Positions 8,624 to 17,640 of a stretch of DNA of 64,000 nt are shown piece by piece. This DNA comes from Listeria ivanovii subsp. ivanovii (GTDB lineage: Bacteria > Bacillota > Bacilli > Lactobacillales > Listeriaceae), in contig NZ_LT906478.1 of the NCBI RefSeq assembly GCF_900187025.1, positions 2,464,001 through 2,528,000 on the forward strand. The letters are read 5' to 3'. The notes under the pieces are model-generated. The model searched no databases. It saw only the letters and a program-made list of their open reading frames with translations, and was not told where the DNA came from. Position numbers and translations under genes: made by a program. Numbering within the stretch: position 1 is the stretch's first letter; each line of letters begins with the position of its first letter.

Positions 8624-9112
8624 AAATTTCTTGATTTTTTTAATGGCCCAATCATAATGACTGGTTGTACTAGAAATGAGCCATGCTCCTAGTGAAGTTG
8701 TATTCGTCCACTTGAAATATTTTTTTGTAAATAACTCTTCATTTGAATGTTCCTCTATCATCTGCATCTCTTTCTTATGCGTTTCATCAAGCAGTTTCCT
8801 AGCTTCACTTAAACTAGTACCTTGATATTTCTTCCAAATCGCTGCATTTAATTCTGGTGTTGTTTTCCACGTATAACCTTCTGCTGGAGTTACTGGTTTC
8901 CCACCTGACATCCCAACTCTATACCACTCTAACATCATTTTATGCCATTCATGCAAATGCACTACTACATCACGAATGTTCTTATCTCGATCCTCAAACG
9001 GAAATGGTTGCATTTGTTTTTCTACAGGAATAGTGTCAATCAAATCGTTGAGTTTTTGATAATTCTCTGCACTTAACTCCATTAATTCTGTTTTGTTTGT
9101 CGGTCTCGCCAT
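8603..9112 (-). CDS. ClbS/DfsB-type four-helix (DinB superfamily) protein
   Basis: A 169-residue protein starting MARPTNKTELMEL at ATG 9112, where AAGGAGT is suitably placed; the longer frame from 9136 has no such site. The N-terminal motif with ENYQKLNDLIDTIP, the central HLHEWHKMMLEWYRVG and SSTTSHYDWAIKKIKKF are typical of the ClbS/DfsB family (DUF1706). One studied member (ClbS) hydrolyses colibactin, but most have unknown roles. The histidines could bind metal as in other DinB-fold proteins. Confidence 0.8.
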   Translation of the reverse strand: MARPTNKTELMELSAENYQKLNDLIDTIPVEKQMQPFPFEDRDKNIRDVVVHLHEWHKMMLEWYRVGMSGGKPVTPAEGYTWKTTPELNAAIWKKYQGTSLSEARKLLDETHKKEMQMIEEHSNEELFTKKYFKWTNTTSLGAWLISSTTSHYDWAIKKIKKFKKAAGI

Positions 9113-9234
9113 AATAATCTTACTCCTTCCTAACAATTATGTAAGTTTTATTACTTATTTTGTTACCTTATAAGCGGGATTTCCATCATATTTACCTATA
9201 AAATAAACGTAAGAACTAAGTAAAGGATGATTAA

Positions 9235-9576
9235 ATGAAGAAAATATTTATAGGTATTATTAGTCTATTAATTCTTGGAGGTATAGGTTTAGGCATTTAC
9301 TACTATTGCTATGATAAAATAGCAGTAGCAGAACAATATTACGTTAAAATCACCAAAGACGGTGAAAATACTGGCGACAGGGGCTTTGCTTATTCTTATG
9401 TGCTTTCAGGTTACAATAAAGATGGAGAAGAAGAAAAAATGAACTTCAAAGCGGATAAAAACCTACGTAAAGGAGCTTACTTAAGACTCTACTATAAAAA
9501 TTTCAAAGGTGTCACGACATTTGAAGAAGTGACTCCCGAGCAAGTCCCAAACAAAGCTGCTGAAAAACTTAATTAG
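9235..9576 (+). CDS. YxeA-family secreted or membrane-anchored protein
   Basis: A 113-residue protein with one N-terminal hydrophobic segment (IFIGIISLLILGGIGLGIYY) and a polar C-terminal domain. The patterns YYVKITKDG, YSYVLSGYNKDGEE and LRLYYKNFKGVTTFEEV match the YxeA family (DUF1093), predicted OB-fold proteins outside the membrane, of unknown function. AAAGGATG precedes the ATG. Monocistronic with its own terminator. Confidence 0.8.
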   Translation: MKKIFIGIISLLILGGIGLGIYYYCYDKIAVAEQYYVKITKDGENTGDRGFAYSYVLSGYNKDGEEEKMNFKADKNLRKGAYLRLYYKNFKGVTTFEEVTPEQVPNKAAEKLN

Positions 9577-9608
9577 TACCAAGCCCCTCGGTTTTCCGCG
9601 GGGGTTTT
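9577..9608 (+). terminator. Terminator of the yxeA-like gene
   Basis: CCCCTCGG / CCGCGGGG hairpin with a TTTT loop and a TTTTT tail. Confidence 0.8.
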
Positions 9609-9991
9609 TAAATAGAAATATACACTTCTATTTTACCATCCGTATGATACCACTCGAAATCCGTATTATAAGCTCGATTAAGCTCACTATTTCGCTTCCA
9701 AATTTCATTCCATACTTGTTCTACCCCTTTAGGATTGGTTGTATCTACCTTAAAAACAAGATACTCTCCTGCTTCAATATTAGCTGTCATTTCTTGTTTT
9801 CAATTGGTTGTTCCAACGAGTAAATCATAATCCCCCATGTAATCACTTGCATAGTTACTATAGACTGCAAAAATATCTCCAGTTGGTTTTTCTACCATTA
9901 CTTCACCCCAAAGTCTCGCAATTGGGCTAAAATCATCATTGTTTGTTCGTATTTGTTTTCCGTAAATCACTTTATTTTCTTGTAGATTCAC
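9608..9991 (-). pseudogene. GyrI-like/effector-binding-domain protein broken by a TGA codon
   Basis: Two pieces of 63 and 60 residues lie in one frame, separated by a TGA at 9802-9800. Read through, they form one 127-codon protein (MNLQENKVIYGKQIRTNN to DGKIEVYISI). It contains IARLWGEVMVEKPTGDIFAVYSNY (in part: RLWGEVMVEKPTGDIF) and AGEYLVFKVDTTNPKGVEQV, typical of GyrI-like/AraC effector-binding domains. These bind small molecules or gyrase. The gene follows a WYL-type regulator by about 50 bases, probably in one transcript. A second initiation at ATG 9790 could make the C-terminal half only. Confidence 0.75.
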
Positions 9992-10044
9992 TATTTACCA
10001 CCTCTTTAAATACATTATAGCGAATAAAACCTGACAACTATCTG

Positions 10045-10941
10045 TCAACAATTCAAATGAAAATAAAGTTTTTCCACTTCTCTTTTATACTGCACTTTTA
10101 ATGACTCTGGCTCAACAATTTTCACAGAACTAGTAAACATTAATATAAAAGGAATGATATTTTTACTGCCGTCATAATCGAACGTGACCCGAACATATTC
10201 GTTATGAATATCCATTTCTTCTAATAGAAAATAATCAAGCAATTTGCCAAGTTGATTTTTTGGGAAGTCCAGAGTGATTTTATTTGTTTTATGTACAATT
10301 TCTTCTATTTTATTTAAAACAACTATTTCTTTATCCAGCTGGTTTAAGGTAAGTATTCTCGTTAATTTAAAATTACGAGTTGCCTTCCGCTTGTGACAAT
10401 ATGCTTCTAAGTACCAACTTCCATCCATTAAATTTAATTTCTGAGGGGAAATTTGCCTTTTTGTTTCTGTTCCATCCATGGCAACATAGGTGATTTCTAA
10501 TTGTCTGTTCGCGGTAAATGCTTTTTGAATATGCGCCATTTTACGTTTCACTTCAGTTTCAATTTGTTGTCTATGTTGTGTAGCTGAGTCGAAATAAATA
10601 TGATTTGTTGTTGGCTTTTCCGTTTGTAGTAATGTAATTTTTTCTCGTAGTAACTCTTGGTTTTCATTCAATACAAATCCAGACCTTGCTTGAAGTGCAT
10701 CGAGTAGAATTTGTTTTTCTGTTTCCGAAAAGGTAAATGTCGACAGTTTATAGGAATCAAGCATAGTAAACCCACCATTTTTACCTGGTAATGCAACGAC
10801 TGGGAATCCTGCGTAAAGAAGCGTATCCATGTCACGATAAATAGTTCGTGTACTGACTTCAAATTTTTCTGCTAATTCACTTGCAAGGACTTTTCGTTCT
10901 AATATTAATACTAATATGGCTAAAATCCGCTCCAGTTTCAC
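10045..10941 (-). CDS. HTH and WYL-domain transcriptional regulator (YafY/DeoR type)
   Basis: A 298-residue regulator. The start is GTG 10941, with TGGAGG eight bases upstream and the product beginning (M)KLERILAILVL; a longer frame from 10992 has no such site. An N-terminal winged helix (VLASELAEKFEVSTRTIYRD) is followed by a WYL domain with LEITYVAMDG and SWYLEAYCHKRKATRNFKLTRI (in part). WYL domains sense nucleic-acid or small-molecule ligands. It sits upstream of the GyrI-like remnant, a common pairing with effector-binding proteins. Confidence 0.88.
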   Translation of the reverse strand: MKLERILAILVLILERKVLASELAEKFEVSTRTIYRDMDTLLYAGFPVVALPGKNGGFTMLDSYKLSTFTFSETEKQILLDALQARSGFVLNENQELLREKITLLQTEKPTTNHIYFDSATQHRQQIETEVKRKMAHIQKAFTANRQLEITYVAMDGTETKRQISPQKLNLMDGSWYLEAYCHKRKATRNFKLTRILTLNQLDKEIVVLNKIEEIVHKTNKITLDFPKNQLGKLLDYFLLEEMDIHNEYVRVTFDYDGSKNIIPFILMFTSSVKIVEPESLKVQYKREVEKLYFHLNC

Positions 10942-10985
10942 CCGTAAAACCTCCAACACTTTTAGCATTATTATAACATGCAATT

Positions 10986-11555
10986 TTACCAATCAAAAAC
11001 CCATGCATAGGATATCGACAATACTTCTCGCACCATTCCTTTATATTTTGCGATTGTCTTTGATTTTGCCGGAAGTCCTGTTGCATCAATGTTTTGACGT
11101 TTCGCAAGCATCAGCGCCCGATACATATGATAATCACTTGTAACAATCACTGTTTTCTCAAGCTGAAATTTTTCTTTACTATAGCTAATATTTTCTTCCG
11201 TCCTTTTGGATTTAGTTTCGGTATCAATCCGTGCTCTCTGAATACCTTCATTAACCAAATATTCTTCCATAACAGTCGCTTCTGTCTCGCTTTCATCTGC
11301 GCCCTGACCACCACTAACAGCCACTCTAGCTTTTGGATACTCATTTAAGTAATCTACTGCCGCATCGAGCCTCTCCTGTAAAACATGGGATGGTCGAGCC
11401 GGTTCACCGTTTACTTTTGCTCCCAGAATAAGAACCGTCTCGGCATTCTCACTTGGTTTCGCCTTAGCCCCACTAAACATACATATTGTAACAATGAACA
11501 GATATAGCAGACTAATCACAATGAAAATAATGAAAATTTTTCTAAGTTGTGCCAT
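10986..11555 (-). CDS. YdcF/SanA-family (DUF218) membrane-anchored protein
   Basis: A 189-residue protein with one N-terminal membrane helix (IFIIFIVISLLYLFIVTI) and an extracytoplasmic DUF218 domain. Motifs are VLILGAKVNGEPARPS, RVAVSGGQGADESETEA and VIVTSDYHMYRALMLA. The family includes SanA and YdcF and is linked to envelope integrity, but the reaction is unknown. The 3' end overlaps the longest version of the WYL regulator frame, which is another reason to prefer the shorter start there. Intergenic DNA from 11556 to 11734 shows nothing I can name. Confidence 0.85.
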   Translation of the reverse strand: MAQLRKIFIIFIVISLLYLFIVTICMFSGAKAKPSENAETVLILGAKVNGEPARPSHVLQERLDAAVDYLNEYPKARVAVSGGQGADESETEATVMEEYLVNEGIQRARIDTETKSKRTEENISYSKEKFQLEKTVIVTSDYHMYRALMLAKRQNIDATGLPAKSKTIAKYKGMVREVLSISYAWVFDW

Positions 11556-11734
11556 TTTCTTCCTCCCTTAGCTTTTTTCTAGCAAGTTTAACAAATACTT
11601 CTAAATAAAAGAGAAAGAAATGGTCAAGTTAAAGGAAATTCAACTTACTATAAAAATTCTCAAAATAAATACCCTGATAATTAACTGAGGTTTATTATTG
11701 ATGCTATTTCAAACATATATTAACTAGCTTTAAT

Positions 11735-11792
11735 AAAAAAAGTTATGCATTGTGCAACAGTTTTATTAAACCATTACAGAATACATAACCTT
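11735..11792 (-). terminator. ssrA terminator
   Basis: A ten-pair outer stem (GTTATGTATT with AATGCATAAC on the minus strand, one wobble) followed by TTTTTTT, about 20 bases past the tmRNA 3' end. Confidence 0.8.
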
Positions 11793-11810
11793 TCTTATCT
11801 AAGTCAAAAG

Positions 11811-12177
11811 TGGAGATGGTGGGAGTCGAACCCACGTCCAGAAATATCGGCACTTAAATATCTACGAGCGTAGTCACCGTATTAGCATTTCGCATAAACA
11901 TCAGCCCGGTAACAGGCTTCCATTCAGCTAGTCTGATTAAGCTCTTCTAACTAACCCCAGACGGAGATTATTTAGTGTAGCCCACTTAAAGTGAGACCCT
12001 TACCGTAGCACATGGGCGATGCACGGAGGATCAGCTATGCTACTGCTTATTAGGCAGCGAAAGCTAGGTTTTGTTTTTCTTTGCCAGTTATTATTGGCTT
12101 TGACGTTAATAACGAGGACGATCCCCCCGACTCGCAACTCAAGCTCGAACTATCCCTGTCGAATCCGTAACATCCCC
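11811..12177 (-). ncRNA. ssrA: Transfer-messenger RNA (tmRNA)
   Basis: One-piece tmRNA of about 367 bases. The 5' end GGGGATGTTACGG pairs with the 3' CATCTCC to form the acceptor stem, and the T arm (GTGGGTTCGACTCCCAC) is clear. CCA is not encoded. The tag frame reads GKEKQNLAFAA followed by two TAA stops (about 12060 to 12097 on the minus strand), the Listeria-type tag ending in the AA degron. With SmpB it rescues stalled ribosomes and marks products for ClpP-type proteases; smpB and clpP both lie in this window. Confidence 0.97.
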
Positions 12178-12200
12178 AGGAAATAAGTCTAGCAGATAGT

Positions 12201-12229
12201 ATTATACAGGAAAAAACGAGGCTTTACAA
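12201..12229 (-). promoter_or_regulatory. ssrA promoter
   Basis: TATAAT (12201-12206) and TTGTAA (12224-12229) with a 17-base spacer, placing the transcript start a few bases ahead of the mature tmRNA. Confidence 0.8.
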
Positions 12230-12233
12230 ATAG

Positions 12234-12258
12234 AAAAAACTTGCGCTATAGCACAAAT
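12234..12258 (-). terminator. Terminator upstream of ssrA
   Basis: TTGTGC-TATA-GCGCAA hairpin followed by GTTTTTTC on the minus strand. It would end the transcript of the decayed secreted-protein gene and isolate ssrA. Confidence 0.65.
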
Positions 12259-12338
12259 TTTATTTTAATTCATGGTTATTGGAACGCTATATTCAAGAAT
12301 TTCTACTCCTGCAACCTAAGAGTATCATACCGTTAAAT

Positions 12339-12646
12339 CTAATAATCACCTATTGCTAATGTAGTAGTTGGAGCAACAATTTGTTTTGTTGTTTTATCAT
12401 AATCTACTGCTAATTTATCATAAATAGGTAGTGTAATAGTGCCATCCATACCAAATACTACTGTTTGAATTAGGTAATCTTCCTAGATTTAAAATCAATT
12501 GCTATTAATTCTGGATAATTTTGATAGTTCGGAACAGTATACTAGCAATTTCATATACCGCTTGCACTAGCATCCATTGTTTTAAAAGAAACCATACCTA
12601 CAATGATGACACTCATAATTAAACAAACCTTGAAGAAATTCTTCAT
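12339..12646 (-). pseudogene. Relic of a small secreted protein
   Basis: AAGGAGATTGAC precedes ATG 12646 and a signal peptide (MKNFFKVCLIMSVIIVGM, then FKTMDASASGI) that ends in TGA after 31 codons. After another stop, the same frame gives YTVPNYQNYPELIAIDFKSR. A further shift gives LIQTVVFGMDGTITLPIYDK and on to VAPTTTLAIGDY, ending at 12339. The three pieces read as one protein of about 100 residues that lost its frame. I recall a secreted protein of unknown function at this spot in L. monocytogenes. No domain is recognised. Confidence 0.75.
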
Positions 12647-12657
12647 GTCAATCTCCT

Positions 12658-12697
12658 TAAAAAACTAAGCGGGATGATTACACCCCGCCTAGCTTTC
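12658..12697 (-). terminator. Terminator of the GH31/LRR operon
   Basis: GCTAGGCGGG / CCCGCTTAG hairpin followed by TTTTTT, just after the stop codon of the downstream GH31 gene. Confidence 0.85.
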
Positions 12698-12698
12698 A

Positions 12699-15600
12699 TT
12701 ATTTTGTTCCAGACATAACTCGAACATTATCAATATGGATACTTGTTCCACCTGGTGAGTCCATTTGGAAACTTGTATTGATATTTCCAGTTGTTACTTT
12801 GACATCTTTAATTGATACGTAATGCCAAACATTATCTGCTACTAAATCAATTGTCTGACCTTCACCACTGTCATAATTATTTACTGTCATTTGGGCTTTT
12901 GCCGCATCATCTTCACTTACTTTAACCCAAGCTTCGACATCATATGTGGCATTATTCGCTGGTACAGAAATTTGTTGAGCTAGCGTTTGTTTATATGCGC
13001 CTGGGAGATAGAAGTAAGCACTTTGGCTACCGAATGCTGGTGATTCTGGAGGATTTACCCCTGAGCCACTATCTACACCATAAGCGTTATCTTGACCATC
13101 TGGATGTGATTCTACCCAATTGGTTGTTCTGCTCGGATCCCGTTCAAAACCGCCATTATCTAATAAATTTACTTCTGATTGGACTGGTGACTCAACTGGA
13201 TCTGCCGAAACGAGAATTCGGTCCATATTGATATTCCCTGTTGTTTCGCCGTCCATCAAAAAGGTGATTTTATTTGTTCCAGCTTTTAGATCTACTGCTT
13301 TTTCTGTATCTGACCAAATATTCCAGTTTTCTCCTTCTGAAGAGAAAGTAACGCGAGAATTATATTCGCCATTCGTGTACAAATCAAGTGTTTGTGGCAT
13401 ACCTGTTCCATTAGCAGTACGTGTGTTTAATACATACTCCCCGTCCGCTGGTACATCTACTTCAAACTTAATTTCATCTCCAGTTGTACCAAAACCACCA
13501 ACAAATCCTGCACCACTATAGAACCAGTGATCCGTTGCTACTGCAAGCGTTCCTGCAAGATCTGCTTCTTCTGCTTCGACTTTCGCAATAGTTGGCGTGA
13601 AACCAATATTTACTTTATCAAGTTGTACTTGGTCTGCTTTGTCATCTGCATCGGTTACCACTTTGTAAGTAATGCTATTTTTACCTGCTGAAAGTGGTAA
13701 TGCTTCTGATGCAACAGCTGAGTCTGCTGCTGGTTTTAGCGTTGTTTGTTTCACGTATTCACCGTTAACAAAAATACTTAATGATTGATTATCACTGGAA
13801 GCATTTTTATAAGTTAAATCCACATTGTAATCGCCAGCATCTTTTACATTGGCATAAACAGTTGTTCCAGCGCCATCTGTATCATAGCCATCTACATATG
13901 TTTTTTCAGAAACTGGTTTGTCAGCTACAGTACTTGCAAAACTGGAACCATTTTCCATTTCGTACGTTCCAGTTTGTACGACACTTTCAGAACCAGTAGT
14001 TGTAATCACTGTATCCGCATCTGCTTGAGCAGGTACTTTTACATACGTTACTGCGCCGTAAATATCGCTCGAAACAGCATAACCTTCTCCATCCGCATTT
14101 TCTAGTGCCGATAAATCATCATAAAATTTGCTATCTGCTCCGTCAACTTGAACGCTTTCTGCTGCATTTCCGTGGAGTTTAACAATATAATTTTCTGTAT
14201 CCGCTTGATAACTTCCTTCTTTTGCTCCAATAGTGAATGTCGTGCTATCAGCTGTTTTAGAAGTAGTCATTTTCTGTTTTAAATAGGTTTCTTTTTCGTA
14301 ATCAAAAGATTTTCCGTCATCGTCATAATGTGTAAACGTTGTATTATCTTCTGAAGCAAAAGTGTCTAAATAAACTGTTTTGACTGCTGATTCACCAACA
14401 TAGTTTTGTGGTTGTTGCATTGGCATAATTGCACCCTGTTTAACGAACATTGGTACATCTGTCCAGTCTTCATCATTTATTTCATAATTAATTGTTTGAT
14501 TTCCTTCATAAACATCTCCACGGTTATAGTCAACCCAAGTTCCTGCTGGTAAGTAAATATCACGAGAACCTGCGCCTTCTTCTAATATAGGTGCCGCAAG
14601 AATCCCATCACCAAACATCCACTCATCCGTCAAATCCACTACATTTTCATCAGTTGGATTGTCGAAAATTAATGGTTGAACTAGACCAACACCAGATTCA
14701 TACGCTTGTCTTTCGTATGCATACATATAAGGAATCATTGAATAGCGCCAAGTCATCGTGCTTTTCGCTACTTCTTCAGCTGTTCCACCATAATACCAAG
14801 GCTGACGTTGCTGATTGTCATTTCCGTGTGTACGGAAAACTGGTACAAGAGAACTAAATTCCATCCAACGGCTATATAGTTCAGGATCTGGATTTAAGAT
14901 TTGCCCAGAGTTAGCATTAAAGCCACCTGTATCCATGCCCCATTTCGTTTGTCCTAAATTAATTGTCGAAAGCATCGTACTTGGTTGTTCTTGCATCCCG
15001 TTTGCCTAATCAATTACCTCGCCTTTTTTCCATTGAACTCCGATATCTCCGGACCAAATGGAAGTGGAATAGCGTTGTGCTCCTGGGTAATACGTTCTAC
15101 CTGTTTGCCAAACACGTTTGTTTGTATATTCACGTTGCCCTTCGTACATTGCTTCGGAAGTGAAACCAGTTGTGAAATTACCGAACCAATAGTCTGCCCC
15201 ATTAGATGATACTTTGTCTGTTTCATCATTCCACCAACCTACAATACCTTTATCTAAAGCATCTTCGGAATGAGACCACCACCAGTTACGTTCGTCTGGG
15301 TTGTATGGGTCAATACTTCTAACTGTTACTGGGAAAGCATAATCTTCATATGCCGCTTGTCCAGGATACCAATAACCATTTGTTTCTGCGTCCTTACCTT
15401 GTTGCGTTTCTGTACCATCTTCTAAATTAGTTACAACACGTGGCTTCGTAATACCAATCATTTTGACCCCTAATGCATCCATATCCGTTTTTAAAGTTGT
15501 ATCCGCGGAAGATGGGAAATTATCCGTATTCCAAGCAAATTCACCGTAATCTCCTCCGTGGACCGGATCTCCGTAAAACTTCCAATCATAGTCAAAGGCA

Positions 15601-16625
15601 AATGAATCAATTGGAATTCCTTTTGCGCGATAAGTATCGATATTTTTTCTAAATTCCGCTTCATTTGTTCCCCACTCAAAGTTAGAAAAACCAAGCGACC
15701 ATTTCGGCATCATTGGTGTGTGTCCTGTAATATCGGCGTAAGAAGACATAATCGCTTCTGGTTTACCTGACATCAGGTACATTTCTACGTTCTCTTTCAC
15801 ATAACGGCGTCCTTCAACCACTGTATCACCATAATAAAACTCTAATTTTTCTTCATCTGAAACCGAATATGGATAACCACCATCACTATCTACTAAAAGA
15901 CCATATCCAGCTGTTGACCACATGAACGGTCCACCCGCATTTCCTTGCTGACCAGCTTGAGCAGTTTTCCCACTATCTGAAGCTGTATCATCGCGCTCCA
16001 TCCCAAGGTCTCCATCACCAAAACTAATTCCGTAAGCACCGTATACATGGTCACTCGCACTACGTTTAAATCTTACACCTCCATCAAAAATGCCACCATC
16101 AGCTGACTCAGATAATAAAGCTTTTCCGTCCTTATCTTTAAATGTCATCCGAGCTGGATTTTTGGCGATTTCGAGTGTACATTCATCGGTTGTGATTTTT
16201 ATTGGGTCTGATTCTAAATCAATCGTTGCTCCAATTGCTGTAAAAGTAGCATCTGGATCAATCATTGGCGTAGACTCACTATTTTCAATATTCCTTGGAC
16301 GCAAATTCACTTTTAATAAGTTGTTTGCTAGTGGAGAAATTTCCAGATAGTCATCTTGGTCTTCATCCCCATTATCGATTTTGAGTGTAATCACATTATC
16401 GGTTACCGTTGCATCAATAACATTACCAAGCCCTTCTTCTGCACTCAACTTCGCATACTCATCTTTACTTAATTGCTGAGCAGCTTCTGCTTTCGCCATT
16501 TCTTTTCCCTTGGTTTCTTCCGCATTTACTTGAACTTCAAGCGGCTGAGTTATCCCTAAATTCAGCCAAACAAGCGGAAGCACTGCCAAACTGACACAAA
16601 CTTGCTTCATACCTTTTTTCATCAT
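12699..16625 (-). pseudogene. Secreted GH31 6-alpha-glucosyltransferase-like gene (CtsZ type) cut by an amber codon
   Basis: One frame of 1,308 codons with a single in-frame TAG at 15008-15006 (codon 540). The first part has a signal peptide (to about NAEE), GH31 barrel, probable nucleophile Asp near 467 in GWWNDETD and acid/base D527 in SGDIG. The stop falls 12 codons later, before MDTGGF and the rest of the barrel. The 3' part encodes two CBM35-like domains and a C-terminal CBM-like domain ending VRVMSGTK. With the upstream 1,091-residue enzyme it matches the pair making cycloalternan from starch oligosaccharides. CAG to TAG is the simplest cause. A 765-codon ORF restarts at 14996, but without a signal peptide or catalytic residues. 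Confidence 0.9.
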
Positions 16626-16637
16626 CTCGCCCCTTTT

Positions 16638-17582
16638 TTATTCAGTGATTGTTACTGGAAAATCATACCACCCTACATATTCTCCACCGTTATAACCTAA
16701 GGAAATTTCTAGCAAATGTTCTCCTGGTTCTAAGAAGGCGGTTTCAATTGTATACATATATGACCCTTCATAGGTTGGATACACTGGTTTATATAATTCT
16801 TGGCCGTTATCTCGAATAATAATCAAGTTATCCTTACTTGGCACAATAAAATCTAACGCTTGATAGATAAATGGAACAAAAACTTCTAAATTCTCCCCCT
16901 GTTTAATCGTTGTTGGGGGATATGTTGCTGTTTGCTCATCAAAAGACCAGCTTCTAAGTTGTTTTGATTGGAATATTTCTTCTGGAATAGAAATTAAATG
17001 ATTTTGGAATAGCAAAAGTGTATCTAAGTTAGTCAAATTCATCCAAATATCCTCTGCAACATATCCAGAAAGCCCTGCATATTCCAAATTAACATCTACT
17101 AGACTCTCCATCCCAATAAAAAGAGGAATATTGAAGCCAAAATCATTTCCATGCATATCTATAGTTGTTAAATTAGGATAGACTTCATTTGGAAAAGAAG
17201 TAATATTTGCACTATAAGCTTGAATATTTTCTAAGGCAGGTAAACTTGCTGATAGTGAAGGCATCTCACCGATATTATTACTCCAAATAGCCAATTCTAC
17301 TGCATTAGGAAATACTTCATTATTAAGCACACTTAAATCTTCACCTGTTAAGTCTAATCCTGGTAAAGGAATTACTTCAATCGTATCCAAATCATCTTGA
17401 GTAATAATATCATTGACAGAATCTTTATCAAGTTCTTCTGCAAAAGCTTCTGCAATTGCTTCAACCGGAAAAGCTTCAATAATTGGAGCTGGCAATGGTA
17501 CCGTTTCAGCCTGCGCTTTTGTAACTGGAATAAAGATTATACAACAAATAGCTATAAATACCATCCCTATTATTTTTTTCAC
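16638..17582 (-). CDS. Secreted internalin-like leucine-rich repeat protein
   Basis: A 314-residue protein with a signal peptide (IIGMVFIAICCIIFIPVTKA, cleavage near QAE). An internalin-type cap follows (PAPIIEAFPVEAIAEAF, KDSVNDIITQDDLDTI), then about six irregular LRRs (VELAIWSNNIGEMPSL, LTTIDMHGNDFGFN, LDTLLLFQNHLISIPEEI). The C-terminal beta domain ends YVGWYDFPVTITE. No LPXTG, GW or other wall anchor is seen, so it should be released. It lies 59 bases after one GH31 gene and 12 before the other, in the same operon. A role in binding or presenting alpha-glucan or the enzymes is inference only. Confidence 0.85.
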   Translation of the reverse strand: MKKIIGMVFIAICCIIFIPVTKAQAETVPLPAPIIEAFPVEAIAEAFAEELDKDSVNDIITQDDLDTIEVIPLPGLDLTGEDLSVLNNEVFPNAVELAIWSNNIGEMPSLSASLPALENIQAYSANITSFPNEVYPNLTTIDMHGNDFGFNIPLFIGMESLVDVNLEYAGLSGYVAEDIWMNLTNLDTLLLFQNHLISIPEEIFQSKQLRSWSFDEQTATYPPTTIKQGENLEVFVPFIYQALDFIVPSKDNLIIIRDNGQELYKPVYPTYEGSYMYTIETAFLEPGEHLLEISLGYNGGEYVGWYDFPVTITE

Positions 17583-17604
17583 TCATACTACTCCTTTCAA
17601 TTTA

Positions 17605-17634
17605 GCCACCCTTCTTACTGATAAAAAGGGTGGC
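17605..17634 (-). other. Intercistronic hairpin in the GH31 operon
   Basis: AGCCACCC(TT) / (AA)GGGTGGCT stem in the 58-base gap, without a T run. More likely an mRNA stabiliser or processing point than a full terminator. It could lower expression of the two downstream genes. Confidence 0.55.
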
Positions 17635-17640
17635 TCTATT

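Noticed and set aside
13120-13521. Plus-strand frame of 133 codons opposite the GH31 gene
   Set aside because: Mirror of the coding strand in a repetitive Ser/Thr/Asp-rich CBM region; no start signal.
14996-15008. The TAG in the GH31 gene as a pyrrolysine or programmed readthrough site
   Set aside because: No pyrrolysine machinery is known in Listeria and no recoding signal is evident downstream; a point mutation is simpler.
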